A stretch of 64,000 bases of DNA, from contig CANMAW010000001.1 in NCBI GenBank assembly GCA_947495915.1, positions 1,116,001 to 1,180,000 on the forward strand, written 5' to 3'. Under the pieces are notes generated by a model, which worked only from the letters and a program-made list of their open reading frames with translations, had not been told where the DNA came from and did not search any database. A program made the position numbers and the translations under genes. The stretch's first letter is position 1. Each line of letters opens with the position of its first letter. The DNA is from Maribacter algarum (ex Lu et al. 2025) (nom. illeg.) (GTDB lineage: Bacteria; Bacteroidota; Bacteroidia; Flavobacteriales; Flavobacteriaceae). Shown piece by piece: positions 9,923 to 18,960 of this stretch.

Positions 9923-10573
9923 ATGGCACAGTCAAAATCAACAAAGAAACTATTTAACATGGCCTATGGCCTTGGAGCATCGATTGTAATTATTGGTGCA
10001 TTATTTAAAATTTTACACTGGGAGTTCGGTCCGCTTACGGGTGGTTTATTACTTGCAGTAGGTCTTATTACTGAAGCACTTATTTTTGCAATTAGTGCAT
10101 TTGAACCATTAGATGACGAATACGATTGGTCTTTAGTATACCCAGAATTAGCTGGTGGTGCTGCAGCTGAAAAAAGCAATCAACTTTCTGAAATCAAAGA
10201 AACTGAAGCTTCATTATCTGCTAAGTTAGATAACTTATTACAAGAAGCTGGTGTTGATGCTCAGTTAATGGAAAGCTTAGGTACTAGTATTAGAAACTTT
10301 GAAGGTGCTGCTAAAGGTATCGCTCCAACGGTTGATGCAATGGAATCTACACGTAAGTATTCTGATGAAATGGTACAAGCTGCCGCTCAGATGGAATCTT
10401 TAAATAGCTTATACAAGGTACAGTTAGAAAGTGCTAGCAAACAAGCAACTGCTAACGAAGAGCAATTACAGAATGCTGCTGCTTTAAAAGAGCAAATGGC
10501 ATCTTTAGCTACCAACCTTTCTTCATTGAACGGTGTATATGGTGGAATGTTAACTGCAATGACCAAAAACTAA
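9923..10573 (+). CDS. gldL: type IX secretion motor protein GldL
   Basis: Inner-membrane stator of the GldLM proton-powered rotary motor that drives type IX secretion and gliding. Two transmembrane helices cover about residues 14-32 and 37-60. A buried acidic residue, Glu51 (GLITEALIF), corresponds to the conserved proton-path Glu of GldL in characterised flavobacteria. The remaining cytoplasmic part is helical (ETEASLSAKLDNLLQEAGVD and following). The length of 216 residues is normal. It is followed by gldM after 57 bp. A 13-nt direct repeat (AAAAACTAATTAG at 10565 and 10613) brackets that spacer. Confidence 0.96.
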   Translation: MAQSKSTKKLFNMAYGLGASIVIIGALFKILHWEFGPLTGGLLLAVGLITEALIFAISAFEPLDDEYDWSLVYPELAGGAAAEKSNQLSEIKETEASLSAKLDNLLQEAGVDAQLMESLGTSIRNFEGAAKGIAPTVDAMESTRKYSDEMVQAAAQMESLNSLYKVQLESASKQATANEEQLQNAAALKEQMASLATNLSSLNGVYGGMLTAMTKN

Positions 10574-10630
10574 TTAGTTTTAGTTACAACGACCCCAAAT
10601 CAAATAATAATTAAAAACTAATTAGAAAAC

Positions 10631-12199
10631 ATGGCAGGAGGAAAACAATCCCCAAGGCAGAAAATGGTAAACCTGATGTATCTGGTTTTCATTTGTATGC
10701 TCGCGTTAAATATGAGTAAAGAAGTTCTAGCAGCATTCGGTTTAATGAATGTAAAAATGGAGACTTCTAACGCTAAGACAACCGCAAGTAACGATTTGTT
10801 TCTTGAAAGTCTTGGAACAAAAGCTTCGGAAGATGCGGCTAAATATGACAAGTTATATAAAGACGCCCAGAAGATTAAAGCAATGTCTCAAGAGTACTAT
10901 GACTACCTACAGTCACTTAAAGATGGTATGCTTGAAGGCGTTGAAGACCCAACAGATTATCAAGTAATGGATAAATCTGATTTCTTAGATGGAAAATTTT
11001 TCCAAGGAGATAATTTAACTCCTGAAGGAGAAGAATTTCTTAAGAGAATTAATGACTACCGTGATGGTGTTATTAAGACGTTACCAGCTACAATGAAAGA
11101 AGTTAAAGATAACGTGAATGCACGTTTTCAAACTGGTGACGAAAATGGTAAAGAAACTAACCGTAGTGGAGAAAAAGTTGATTGGATCAAATATCACTAT
11201 GAAGGATTTCCTTTAGTGGCTTCTTTGACAAAATTAACAGCGTTACAAGCTGATATTAAGTCTACAGAAGAAGATGCATTGAAATCAATGTTAGCTGGTG
11301 AACTTACTGATCAAGTATCTTTAAAGAACTTTGCAACGTCACTTTTTGCTTCTAAATCTGCATACTATACAGGTGAGAAGTATGATGGTAAAATCATTAT
11401 CAGCAAAACTGATAATTCTTCAACACCAGTACGTGCAGAATTAACTTTAGATGGTAGAAAATTAACTGAAGGTAAAGATTATAAAATCGAAGCCGGAGGT
11501 GTTAAAATGCTTATTGGTTCTGGTAATGCTGGTGACCACGAAGTAGCAGGTAAATTATTCTTCAAACAAGATGGTGAAGAAATTGAAGTACCTGTTAAAA
11601 ATTCATTCGCTACGATTTCTAAGCCAAATGCTGCTTTAATCGCTGCTGATAAAATGAATGTTGTTTATAGAGGTGTTGCTAACCCAATGTCAATCTCTAT
11701 ACCTGGTATACCAAACAACAAAGTTTCTGCATCTGCAGCTGGATTGAAGAAAAGTACCGGTAGTAAATATATCATGAACCCTGGTAAAGGTAGAACTGTT
11801 ACTATTACAGCTTCTGGTACTTTGCCTGATGGTCAAAAAGTATCTTCAAGATCTGAGTTCAGAATTAAAGATATTCCAAGACCTTCTGGTACCATTAGAG
11901 GTCAATCTGGTGCCGCTAAAATGTCACGTTCAGGTTTAGAGAAATCTACTGTAGGTGCCATATTAGAAGACTTTGATTTTGATTTGAATCTTAAAGTAAG
12001 CGGATTTAAATTCAAAGTTCCTGGTCAACCAACTGTAATTGTTAAAGGTGGTAAGTTAGATAGTAGAGCTAAGTCTGCTTTGAAAAGAGCTAAACGAGGT
12101 GATGCAGTTCAAATCTTTGATGTGAACGCTTATATCACAAACAACAAAAGTTACAAATTGAAAAAGGTATCTCCTGTAGTTGTGGAGATCACAAATTAA
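10631..12199 (+). CDS. gldM: type IX secretion motor protein GldM
   Basis: Inner-membrane protein of 522 residues with one N-terminal transmembrane helix (VNLMYLVFICMLALNM) and a long periplasmic stalk that transmits torque to the GldKN ring. The N-terminus (MAGGKQSPRQKMVNLMYLVF) is the family signature, and the cytoplasmic stub is short, as required for insertion between the GldL helices. Four stacked periplasmic domains are expected; the third and fourth are Gly/Lys-rich and basic (RGQSGAAKMSRSGLE). It lies between gldL and gldN in the same orientation. Confidence 0.96.
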   Translation: MAGGKQSPRQKMVNLMYLVFICMLALNMSKEVLAAFGLMNVKMETSNAKTTASNDLFLESLGTKASEDAAKYDKLYKDAQKIKAMSQEYYDYLQSLKDGMLEGVEDPTDYQVMDKSDFLDGKFFQGDNLTPEGEEFLKRINDYRDGVIKTLPATMKEVKDNVNARFQTGDENGKETNRSGEKVDWIKYHYEGFPLVASLTKLTALQADIKSTEEDALKSMLAGELTDQVSLKNFATSLFASKSAYYTGEKYDGKIIISKTDNSSTPVRAELTLDGRKLTEGKDYKIEAGGVKMLIGSGNAGDHEVAGKLFFKQDGEEIEVPVKNSFATISKPNAALIAADKMNVVYRGVANPMSISIPGIPNNKVSASAAGLKKSTGSKYIMNPGKGRTVTITASGTLPDGQKVSSRSEFRIKDIPRPSGTIRGQSGAAKMSRSGLEKSTVGAILEDFDFDLNLKVSGFKFKVPGQPTVIVKGGKLDSRAKSALKRAKRGDAVQIFDVNAYITNNKSYKLKKVSPVVVEITN

Positions 12200-12210
12200 T
12201 AACTAATGCA

Positions 12211-12234
12211 ACCGAGCGGCTCAAGTCGCTCGGT
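12211..12234 (+). other. intercistronic hairpin between gldM and gldN
   Basis: ACCGAGCG at 12211-12218 pairs perfectly with CGCTCGGT at 12227-12234 around an 8-nt loop and is followed by AATTTT. The T-run is weak, so it may be a partial terminator that lowers gldN relative to gldM, or an mRNA-stabilising hairpin. Confidence 0.55.
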
Positions 12235-12254
12235 AATTTTAAATTGATTCAAAC

Positions 12255-13157
12255 ATGAATTGGAAGAATGTTTTACTAATCGGAGCTGTAACCATATTAC
12301 CTGCTTCTATGATGGCCCAAGCGAATATTTTAAACGCAAAGAAGCCTCAAGAGATCGGTATGCGAACTGAAGCTCAAAAAGAGCTAGATAATGATGCTCC
12401 TTTAGAGTATGGTTATGTAGATGATAGAGATATCCTATGGTCTAAAACGGTATGGGAAACCATCGATTTAGATGAGCGTGTGAATTTTCCACTATACTAT
12501 CCTACAGACACCATTGATATAGGCGCTGATAGAAGATCGTTGTACGATGTTTTAATTAAAAACATCAAAAACGGTAAACTAGAAGATGTATACGTAGATT
12601 CATATTTTACTGAAAAAAGAGCCTTTAGTGATTTAGCAGCAACTTTGAAAAAGGTTGATACTACTGACTACGGTTACGAGCAATTGAACGCGGGTGAAGC
12701 CCTTTCTGATGAATATATTGATGAAAGAGAACTTTCAGCAGCTGATATTGAAGAGTACCGAATTAAAGGTATTTGGTATTTTGACAAACGTCAAGGTGAG
12801 CTGAAATATCGACTTTTAGGTATCGCACCCGTTGCACCAGATGTTAACTTTATAGATGACGAATCAATGGATCTTCAAGATGCCAAGGTTGAACTTTTCT
12901 GGGTGTGGTACCCAGGTGCCAGGCAGATATTGCATGATGCCAAGGTTTTTAACCAACGTAATTCTGCGCAGCCCATATCTTTCGATATGTTGCTAAACGC
13001 AAGAAGATTCAACGGTGTTATTTACAGAGAAGATAACGTTCATGGTGACCGAAAGGTTAATGATTATATTACTGACAATGCATTGTTTCAGTTGCTAGAG
13101 GCCAAAAGAATTAAAGAGGTCATTAGAGACAGAGAGCAAGATATGTGGAGTTACTAA
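12255..13157 (+). CDS. gldN: gliding motility / type IX secretion protein GldN
   Basis: Periplasmic protein of 300 residues (PorN in Porphyromonas) that associates with GldK in the outer-membrane-attached ring. It has an N-terminal signal peptide (MNWKNVLLIGAVTILPASMMAQ) and the typical GldN core with ILWSKTVWETIDLDERVNFPL and IWYFDKRQGELKYRLLGIAP. It is the last gene of the cluster and is followed by a strong intrinsic terminator. Only one gldN copy is visible; no gldO paralogue follows, unlike in Flavobacterium johnsoniae. Confidence 0.95.
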   Translation: MNWKNVLLIGAVTILPASMMAQANILNAKKPQEIGMRTEAQKELDNDAPLEYGYVDDRDILWSKTVWETIDLDERVNFPLYYPTDTIDIGADRRSLYDVLIKNIKNGKLEDVYVDSYFTEKRAFSDLAATLKKVDTTDYGYEQLNAGEALSDEYIDERELSAADIEEYRIKGIWYFDKRQGELKYRLLGIAPVAPDVNFIDDESMDLQDAKVELFWVWYPGARQILHDAKVFNQRNSAQPISFDMLLNARRFNGVIYREDNVHGDRKVNDYITDNALFQLLEAKRIKEVIRDREQDMWSY

Positions 13158-13201
13158 TCAGTACATTCCTATAATTTGAATTCCAATTCAATACTATATA
13201 A

Positions 13202-13232
13202 ATCCTCAACGGAAACGTTGGGGATTTTTTTT
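13202..13232 (+). terminator. intrinsic terminator after gldN
   Basis: A 10-bp stem (ATCCTCAACG with CGTTGGGGAT, one G-T wobble) around a GAAA loop is followed by a run of eight T. It closes the gldKLMN operon. Confidence 0.85.
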
Positions 13233-13257
13233 GGGTCATAGTTATCATTGTGCTTTG

Positions 13258-13265
13258 TAACTTTG
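13258..13265 (+). promoter_or_regulatory. -7 promoter element of the DAO-family gene
   Basis: TAACTTTG matches TAnnTTTG and ends 5 bp before the start codon, giving a very short or absent 5' leader. A TTTG at 13230-13233 could be the -33 box, although the 24-bp spacing is longer than usual. Confidence 0.45.
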
Positions 13266-13269
13266 CCTC

Positions 13270-14325
13270 ATGTTAGATTATTTAATAGTTGGGTTAGGCC
13301 TTGCCGGAATGTCATTTTGTGAACAGCTCGAAAAAAAAGGCGCAAAATATAAAGTAATCAGCGACACTTCTCAAACTTCCTCTATTGTTGCTGGCGGCCT
13401 ATACAATCCTGTCATTCTCAAAAGGTTTACAATGGCGTGGAATGCACAGAATCAATTAGAAATCGCGCTTCCATTTTATGCTAATTTAGAAGAGAAATTG
13501 GCAGTTAAATTAGATTACAAAATTCCCGTTTTACGAAGATTTGCTTCTGTTGAAGAACAGAATATGTGGTTTGAAGCTTCAGATAAAAAGGGTTTGAATG
13601 CTTTTCTTTCCCCCGAAATTATAGAAAATAAAAACCCTCATGTTTATGCGCCTTATGGGTTAGGTAAAGTGTTAGATACTGGAAGAATTGACACAGAAAC
13701 ACTACTTACTAATTATAAAACTCGTCTTTTAAAGGATGGAAAAATAATTGAAAAAACTTTTGAACACGATCAGCTTGCAATTGCTGAAGATCATTTAAGC
13801 TATAAAGCTGTCAAAGCCCGCCGCATTGTTTTTGCTGAAGGTTTTGGAATGAAAATGAATCCCTATTTTAATTATTTACCACTTACAAGCACCAAAGGAG
13901 AATACGTTACCATTAAAGCGCCAAAACTAAAAGAAGAAAATGCTATAAAGTCTTCTATATTTTTAATTCCTTGGAAAGAAGATCTTTATCGCGTTGGAGC
14001 AACTTACAAATGGAAAGATATTTCGAATGAACCAACCCTTGCCTCACAAGAGGAGTTGCTAGAGAAACTTGAAACATTTTTAAAATGCGATTATGAAGTG
14101 GTTGATCAAGTAGCAGGTATTCGACCTACGGTAACCGATCGAAGACCTTTAGTGGGCCAACATCCTAAATATTCTAATCTATATGTTCTTAACGGATTTG
14201 GATCAAGAGGCGTTTTAATTGCCCCTTATGCCTCAGAGCAGTTATTGAATTTTATAGAAAAGCAAACACCAATTGCTACGGAAATGAATATTTCTAGATT
14301 CGCTAAGAAGTATGTTGCGAAGTAG
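13270..14325 (+). CDS. FAD-dependent oxidoreductase (DAO / glycine oxidase-like)
   Basis: The 351-residue protein starts with a Rossmann FAD-binding motif (YLIVGLGLAGMSFCEQL), which places FAD binding in the first 30 residues. The body fits the D-amino-acid oxidase (DAO) superfamily. A late conserved element is QVAGIRPTVTDRRPLVGQHP, followed by LYVLNGFGSRGVLIAPYAS near the C-terminus, where DAO proteins close the flavin site. Substrate is unknown; D-amino acids, glycine or a tRNA-modification-linked amine are all family options. It stands alone behind its own promoter after the gldN terminator and overlaps the convergent DUF983 gene by 23 bp. Confidence 0.82.
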   Translation: MLDYLIVGLGLAGMSFCEQLEKKGAKYKVISDTSQTSSIVAGGLYNPVILKRFTMAWNAQNQLEIALPFYANLEEKLAVKLDYKIPVLRRFASVEEQNMWFEASDKKGLNAFLSPEIIENKNPHVYAPYGLGKVLDTGRIDTETLLTNYKTRLLKDGKIIEKTFEHDQLAIAEDHLSYKAVKARRIVFAEGFGMKMNPYFNYLPLTSTKGEYVTIKAPKLKEENAIKSSIFLIPWKEDLYRVGATYKWKDISNEPTLASQEELLEKLETFLKCDYEVVDQVAGIRPTVTDRRPLVGQHPKYSNLYVLNGFGSRGVLIAPYASEQLLNFIEKQTPIATEMNISRFAKKYVAK

Positions 14326-14704
14326 TTTTCGACATTGTGCCGTCATATTTAAAGAAAAAGTTAATCCAAATATTTCGAGATAAACGAATAATTACAGGCA
14401 TAAAACCTATCATGGTAGCAACAATAGCGATAAAGGTGGTGATTAAATCAGCACCCAAAAATAATCGAGCAATTACAAAAGCTGCCACTGCAAAAGCAAT
14501 ACCTACTGCATAACTGACATACATAGCACCATAAAAAAAAGAAGGTTCTATTTTATACTTAGTGTTACAGTTTGAACAGCGCTCATGCATTTTAAAAAGA
14601 TGCCCAGGTCGATAAGGATTCTTGTCAACATACATGCTTTCTTCATGACATTTTGGGCAAGTTCCTGTTAAAATGCTGTATAATTTGTATCCTTTTTTTA
14701 ACAT
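14303..14704 (-). CDS. DUF983 family zinc-ribbon membrane protein
   Basis: Small membrane protein. I place the start at 14704 (MLKKGYKLYSILTGTCPKC), since the 11 upstream residues of the longest frame are not family-like. Two Cys pairs (CPKCHEE and CSNCNTKY, about residues 16-47) form a probable zinc ribbon, followed by two hydrophobic helices (YVSYAVGIAFAVAAFVIARLF and TFIAIVATMIGFMPVIIRL). This is the usual layout of DUF983 proteins in Bacteroidota and Alphaproteobacteria. Function is unknown. It converges with the DAO gene. Confidence 0.82.
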   Translation of the reverse strand: MLKKGYKLYSILTGTCPKCHEESMYVDKNPYRPGHLFKMHERCSNCNTKYKIEPSFFYGAMYVSYAVGIAFAVAAFVIARLFLGADLITTFIAIVATMIGFMPVIIRLSRNIWINFFFKYDGTMSKTTSQHTS

Positions 14705-14876
14705 TTGCAAAATCTTTATATAAAGATACGGTTTCAATCATTTTTTAAGAGTTGTTTGGCATCAAATATTTCGATGTTTGAATTGTTAAAAACGATATTC
14801 GAAGCACAGATAACATACCAAAAGTTGAAATACTTAAAACCTGTTTTTTATCCACTATTTAATACGTACTATTTAA

Positions 14877-16793
14877 ATGTTGAACATACATAATTTATCG
14901 GTTTCTTTTGGAGGCGAATATCTTTTTGAAGAAATTTCTTTTCGATTAAATGGTGGTGACCGTGTCGGTCTAATCGGAAAAAACGGCGCAGGCAAATCTA
15001 CCTTACTAAAACTTCTTACTAAAGATATGCCCTATGACTCTGGAACCATAGCCATGGAAAAAGACGTCAAAATCGGATTTCTAAGACAGGATATTGATTT
15101 TGAATTAGGAAGAACAGTTTTAGAAGAATCCTATCAGGCATTTGAAGAAATTAAGGCTTTAGAGCTCAAACTAGATGAAATAAATCACCAGCTGGTAGAG
15201 CGAACCGATTACGAAAGTGATAGTTACAGTCAACTGATTATTGATTTAAATGATGTTACAGAGCATTATGAGATCTTAGGAGGGTACAATTATCAAGGCG
15301 AAACAGAAAAGATATTACAAGGCCTTGGTTTTAAGCGTGAAGATTTTGATAAAAAAACGGAAACCTTTTCTGGTGGATGGAGAATGCGTATTGAACTTGC
15401 AAAGTTATTGCTGCAAAGTAATGATGTGTTATTATTAGATGAGCCCACTAACCACTTAGACATTGAATCAATCATTTGGCTAGAAAATTTTTTAACGAAT
15501 TATTCGGGCGCTGTAGTAATTGTATCTCACGATAAAATGTTTTTAGATAATGTTACGAATCGTACTATAGAGATTTCGTTAGGGCGTATATATGATTATA
15601 ACAAACCATATACTAAATACTTAGTGCTTCGTAATGAAATGAAGCAACAGCAATTGAATGCTCAGAAAAATCAAGAGAAAGAGATTCAACAAGCAGAAAG
15701 GTTGATTGAAAAGTTTCGGGCAAAATCAACCAAGGCTTCTATGGCGCAGTCTTTAATTAAAAAGCTTGATAAAATTGAACGTATTGAAGTAGATGAAGAT
15801 GATAACAGTGTAATGAATGTTCGTTTTCCTATTTCAATTACACCAGGTAAGGTCGTAACTGAAATTGAAGGTCTTTCTAAAAGTTATGGTAGTAAGCATG
15901 TGCTTCAGAATATCAATTTACTTATTGAGCGCGATACTAAAACTGCGTTTGTTGGCCAAAACGGACAAGGTAAATCTACATTAGCCAAAATTATGGTTGG
16001 CGAATTAGAATATGAAGGCCAAATGAAGCTAGGGCATAATGTTCAAATTGGATACTTTGCACAGAATCAAGCGGAATATTTAGATGGTAGTAAAACCGTA
16101 CTTGATACAATGATTGATGCTGCTAATGAAAAAAACAGAAGTAAAGTACGTGATATCTTAGGTTCTTTTCTGTTTAGAGGTGATGAGGTAGAGAAATATG
16201 TGAAGGTACTTTCTGGTGGAGAACGTAATCGTTTAGCCCTAGCCAAAATGCTATTACAACCCTTCAATGTGTTGGTTATGGATGAACCTACCAACCATTT
16301 AGATATTAAATCAAAAAATGTCTTAAAACAGGCTTTAGACAATTTTGAAGGCACTTTGATTTTAGTATCTCATGATCGTGATTTTTTACAAGGGCTTACC
16401 AATAAAGTTTATGAATTTAAAGATCGAAGAATTAAAGAGTATTTAGGTGATATCGATTATTATCTTGAACAGCGAAAAGCGCAAGACTTCAGAGCAATAG
16501 AAAAGAAACAAGAGGTTGTAGCTAAAAAAGAGAAAACTAATACTAAAACGAATGCTTCTAGTTTTCAAGATCAGAAGAAGCTAAAGTCATTGAAAAATAA
16601 ACTCAGTACAGTAGAAAGTAACATTTCTCAATTAGAAAAAGAAATTGCTGATATTGATCATAAGCTTCTTTTAAACTATGATGAGACAATAGCCGTACCT
16701 AATTTTTTTGACTCCTATCAGAAAAAGAAGTCTGATTTAGAGGAGTATATGAAAAAATGGGAAAAACTTACACTAGATTTAGAAAAAATGTAA
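14877..16793 (+). CDS. ABC-F family ATPase (ribosome-associated)
   Basis: Soluble protein of 638 residues with two tandem ABC nucleotide-binding domains and no transmembrane part, typical of ABC-F translation factors (Uup/EttA/YheS group). The first domain has Walker A GKNGAGKST, signature TFSGGWRMR and LLLDEPTNHLD; the second has Walker A GQNGQGKST, signature LSGGERNR and VMDEPTNHLD. A basic linker lies between them. The C-terminus ends in a coiled coil (KSLKNKLSTVESNISQLEKE), which fits the Uup-like subgroup. The role is probably to act at the ribosomal E site or to relieve stalled ribosomes. Confidence 0.93.
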   Translation: MLNIHNLSVSFGGEYLFEEISFRLNGGDRVGLIGKNGAGKSTLLKLLTKDMPYDSGTIAMEKDVKIGFLRQDIDFELGRTVLEESYQAFEEIKALELKLDEINHQLVERTDYESDSYSQLIIDLNDVTEHYEILGGYNYQGETEKILQGLGFKREDFDKKTETFSGGWRMRIELAKLLLQSNDVLLLDEPTNHLDIESIIWLENFLTNYSGAVVIVSHDKMFLDNVTNRTIEISLGRIYDYNKPYTKYLVLRNEMKQQQLNAQKNQEKEIQQAERLIEKFRAKSTKASMAQSLIKKLDKIERIEVDEDDNSVMNVRFPISITPGKVVTEIEGLSKSYGSKHVLQNINLLIERDTKTAFVGQNGQGKSTLAKIMVGELEYEGQMKLGHNVQIGYFAQNQAEYLDGSKTVLDTMIDAANEKNRSKVRDILGSFLFRGDEVEKYVKVLSGGERNRLALAKMLLQPFNVLVMDEPTNHLDIKSKNVLKQALDNFEGTLILVSHDRDFLQGLTNKVYEFKDRRIKEYLGDIDYYLEQRKAQDFRAIEKKQEVVAKKEKTNTKTNASSFQDQKKLKSLKNKLSTVESNISQLEKEIADIDHKLLLNYDETIAVPNFFDSYQKKKSDLEEYMKKWEKLTLDLEKM

Positions 16794-16852
16794 GGCTGTT
16801 TATTGGGGAATTTAGCACCGTAAACATTGAAACTTTTCATCGAATTTTCTAC

Positions 16853-16900
16853 ATTATATATACAATATATGTGATTAATCACGTTATATTGTAGGATAAT
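16853..16900. promoter_or_regulatory. long interrupted palindrome upstream of the LRR genes
   Basis: A 48-bp dyad lies 27 bp before the first LRR start codon. The core is the perfect 12-bp palindrome GTGATTAATCAC (16871-16882). Around it TACAATATA (16861-16869) mirrors TATATTGTA (16885-16893), and outside these ATTAT (16853) mirrors ATAAT (16896). Only single or double bases interrupt the symmetry. No T-run follows, so an operator for a dimeric regulator is more likely than a terminator. Confidence 0.6.
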
Positions 16901-16926
16901 TCCTATAAATTAAATTGTTGAATTTC

Positions 16927-17814
16927 ATGCGAAAGACATTAATTGTTGCTCTTGCCTTGCTATTTGGTACTTCGGTATTTTCGAAAATACCACATGCTGA
17001 AAAAAAAGCCCTTGAAGCTTTTTACACGGCTACGAATGGTGAACAATGGCTCAATACGTGGAATTTATCACAACCCGTAGAGGCATGGCAGGGGGTGAAA
17101 ATCGTTAAAAATCATGTGGTTTCAATTACCTTAATGAACAATAATCTATCTGGATCATTACCCGCATCTATTGGAGACTTGAAAAAGTTAGAAGTATTAA
17201 ACTTAGCGTTTAATAATATTGAAGGAAAGTTACCAGAATCACTGGTTTTACTTGGCGATTTGAAAGTACTAAGGTTGGGAAAAAATAGAATTTCAGGTAG
17301 TATCCCCGAAAATATAGATCAATTAAAAAATTTAGTAGTGCTTGATCTTTTTTCAAATAAAATCACAGGTAAAATTCCCAATTCTCTCGGTAATATTAAG
17401 CGTCTCAAGGTGATTTCAATGTCTAACAATAGTATAACGGGGCGTATTCCGAATTCAATCGGACAATTAAAGGAACTGATGCGCTTCGAAATTGCAGCTA
17501 ATAATATTTTTGGTGATGTACCTGAAGGGTTTGCCAATTTATCAAATCTTGAAATGCTAGTGCTTGCAGAAAATCGATTATCAGGTGATTTTCCGTCAAA
17601 TATATTTCAAATTTCAAGTTTGAAGGTTCTAGCAATGCAATACAATGAATTTAATCAAAATCATTGGAAAGATCATATACCAGAAAATTCTGATTTGGCT
17701 TTATTCACTTTTGATGAACCTAGCGAATACATGAAAGATATACCATTTGACGAACTTTATAAAAGAAGAGATTCAAGAATGGCCGATACCAAATTTGAAG
17801 ATGAAGATAACTAG
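16927..17814 (+). CDS. secreted leucine-rich-repeat protein, paralogue 1
   Basis: Exported protein of 295 residues; the ATG at 16927 gives a good signal peptide (MRKTLIVALALLFGTSVFS), while an upstream in-frame TTG at 16915 is less likely. An N-terminal cap (EKKALEAFYTATNGEQW, VEAWQGVK) resembles that of plant-type LRR proteins and is followed by about six 24-residue repeats of the form LxxLxVLxLxxNxIxGxIP. The C-terminus ends in RRDSRMADTKFEDEDN, a tail shared with the next two genes. No membrane anchor and no obvious type IX C-terminal domain are visible. Probably a surface or secreted binding protein with unknown ligand. Confidence 0.88.
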   Translation: MRKTLIVALALLFGTSVFSKIPHAEKKALEAFYTATNGEQWLNTWNLSQPVEAWQGVKIVKNHVVSITLMNNNLSGSLPASIGDLKKLEVLNLAFNNIEGKLPESLVLLGDLKVLRLGKNRISGSIPENIDQLKNLVVLDLFSNKITGKIPNSLGNIKRLKVISMSNNSITGRIPNSIGQLKELMRFEIAANNIFGDVPEGFANLSNLEMLVLAENRLSGDFPSNIFQISSLKVLAMQYNEFNQNHWKDHIPENSDLALFTFDEPSEYMKDIPFDELYKRRDSRMADTKFEDEDN

Positions 17815-17838
17815 TGAGCAAATAAAACATTTGAAATC

Positions 17839-18735
17839 ATGAGCAATAAATTCTATAGTTTAATTGTAATACTGCTGCTGACTTCTAATATAAGTGTAGC
17901 TATAAATTCTCAAATTTCTGAACAAGAAAAGGCTGCGCTCATTTCATTTTATGAAGAAACTGATGGTCAGAATTGGACGAAATCTTGGAATATTTCAGAT
18001 GATGTAAGTCAATGGCATGGCGTAAAAATTAAAGACAATCACGTTGTAGAAATAAATCTATTTCAAAATAATTTAAACGGTACTATCACTGAAAAAATTT
18101 CTGAATTAAAACATTTAACACACCTAAATATTGCCTTTAATGGTGTTACTGGGGTCTTGCCCAAATCATTGGTGGGTTTATCTGCGCTTAAGGTTTTGAA
18201 ATTAGAAATGAATAGAATTAAGGGAGATATACCAGCTGATATAGGTTTGTTACAGAATTTAGAGGAATTAACCGCTTTCAATAATTTTTTATCGGGAAAT
18301 ATTCCCGAAAGTATTGGTAACCTTACAAAGCTTCGTATTTTGAACTTGTCGAGTAATAATTTAAAAGGTGAAATTCCACACTCCTTAGGAAATTTAGATA
18401 AGCTAGAAAGTCTTGGTCTTTTCGAGAATGCTTTAAATGGTAGTATTCCATCAGAAATCGGAAAGATGGTGAAATTAAAAGAGTTGGTATTGGCAAATAA
18501 TCGATTAGGTGGTGCTATACCTGTTGAATTTGCGCAATTAACAAGTCTTCGAATTTTGCAGATTCAGAACAATAATTTTGAGTCTTTGAAAAGTTTACGT
18601 CAAATGAATACTAAAGAATTATTAGCCTTTGATCATGATGAGACTGATCTTGATCTCGATTTTGACTTTAAGAATATCAATAAAGATAGGTCTAGAATGG
18701 CCGATACTAAATTCGAAGACGACGACGAAAATTAA
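17839..18735 (+). CDS. secreted leucine-rich-repeat protein, paralogue 2
   Basis: Exported protein of 298 residues starting 24 bp after paralogue 1, so in the same transcription unit. Signal peptide (MSNKFYSLIVILLLTSNISVAI), then the same cap (EKAALISFYEETDGQNWTKSW, VSQWHGVK) and plant-like repeats (LRILNLSSNNLKGEIP, LKELVLANNRLGGAIP). The C-terminus is acidic (DETDLDLDFDF) and ends in SRMADTKFEDDDEN, nearly the same as its neighbours. The repeats have diverged more than the tail, which suggests selection on the tail. Confidence 0.88.
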   Translation: MSNKFYSLIVILLLTSNISVAINSQISEQEKAALISFYEETDGQNWTKSWNISDDVSQWHGVKIKDNHVVEINLFQNNLNGTITEKISELKHLTHLNIAFNGVTGVLPKSLVGLSALKVLKLEMNRIKGDIPADIGLLQNLEELTAFNNFLSGNIPESIGNLTKLRILNLSSNNLKGEIPHSLGNLDKLESLGLFENALNGSIPSEIGKMVKLKELVLANNRLGGAIPVEFAQLTSLRILQIQNNNFESLKSLRQMNTKELLAFDHDETDLDLDFDFKNINKDRSRMADTKFEDDDEN

Positions 18736-18860
18736 GTTATCATAGGATTTTTATAGGTCCATTTTGCTAAATCAATCTTCAAATTTAAGTAATTGAGTTA
18801 CTTTGTTTTTTAATAAAATTTGGTGAATGATATCATAAAACTAGTAATCTGTCGTTTATG

Positions 18861-18875
18861 ACATACTATGTATGT
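18861..18875. promoter_or_regulatory. inverted repeats upstream of LRR paralogue 3
   Basis: ACATAC (18861-18866) mirrors GTATGT (18870-18875) around TAT. Just upstream TCATAAA (18833) mirrors TTTATGA (18855). They lie 85-130 bp before the start codon in the 225-bp gap after paralogue 2, which otherwise holds nothing I can name. Confidence 0.3.
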
Positions 18876-18960
18876 GATATTATCTCCCTGAATATACTTA
18901 GAGAACTTGCGAATTGTACGTCCAGATTGGGAGATGCTGAATGTAATTAATGGTAACTCT

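Noticed and set aside
18907-18960. Upstream start for LRR paralogue 3
   Set aside because: It adds 18 charged residues before a clear signal peptide; the ATG at 18961 is better.
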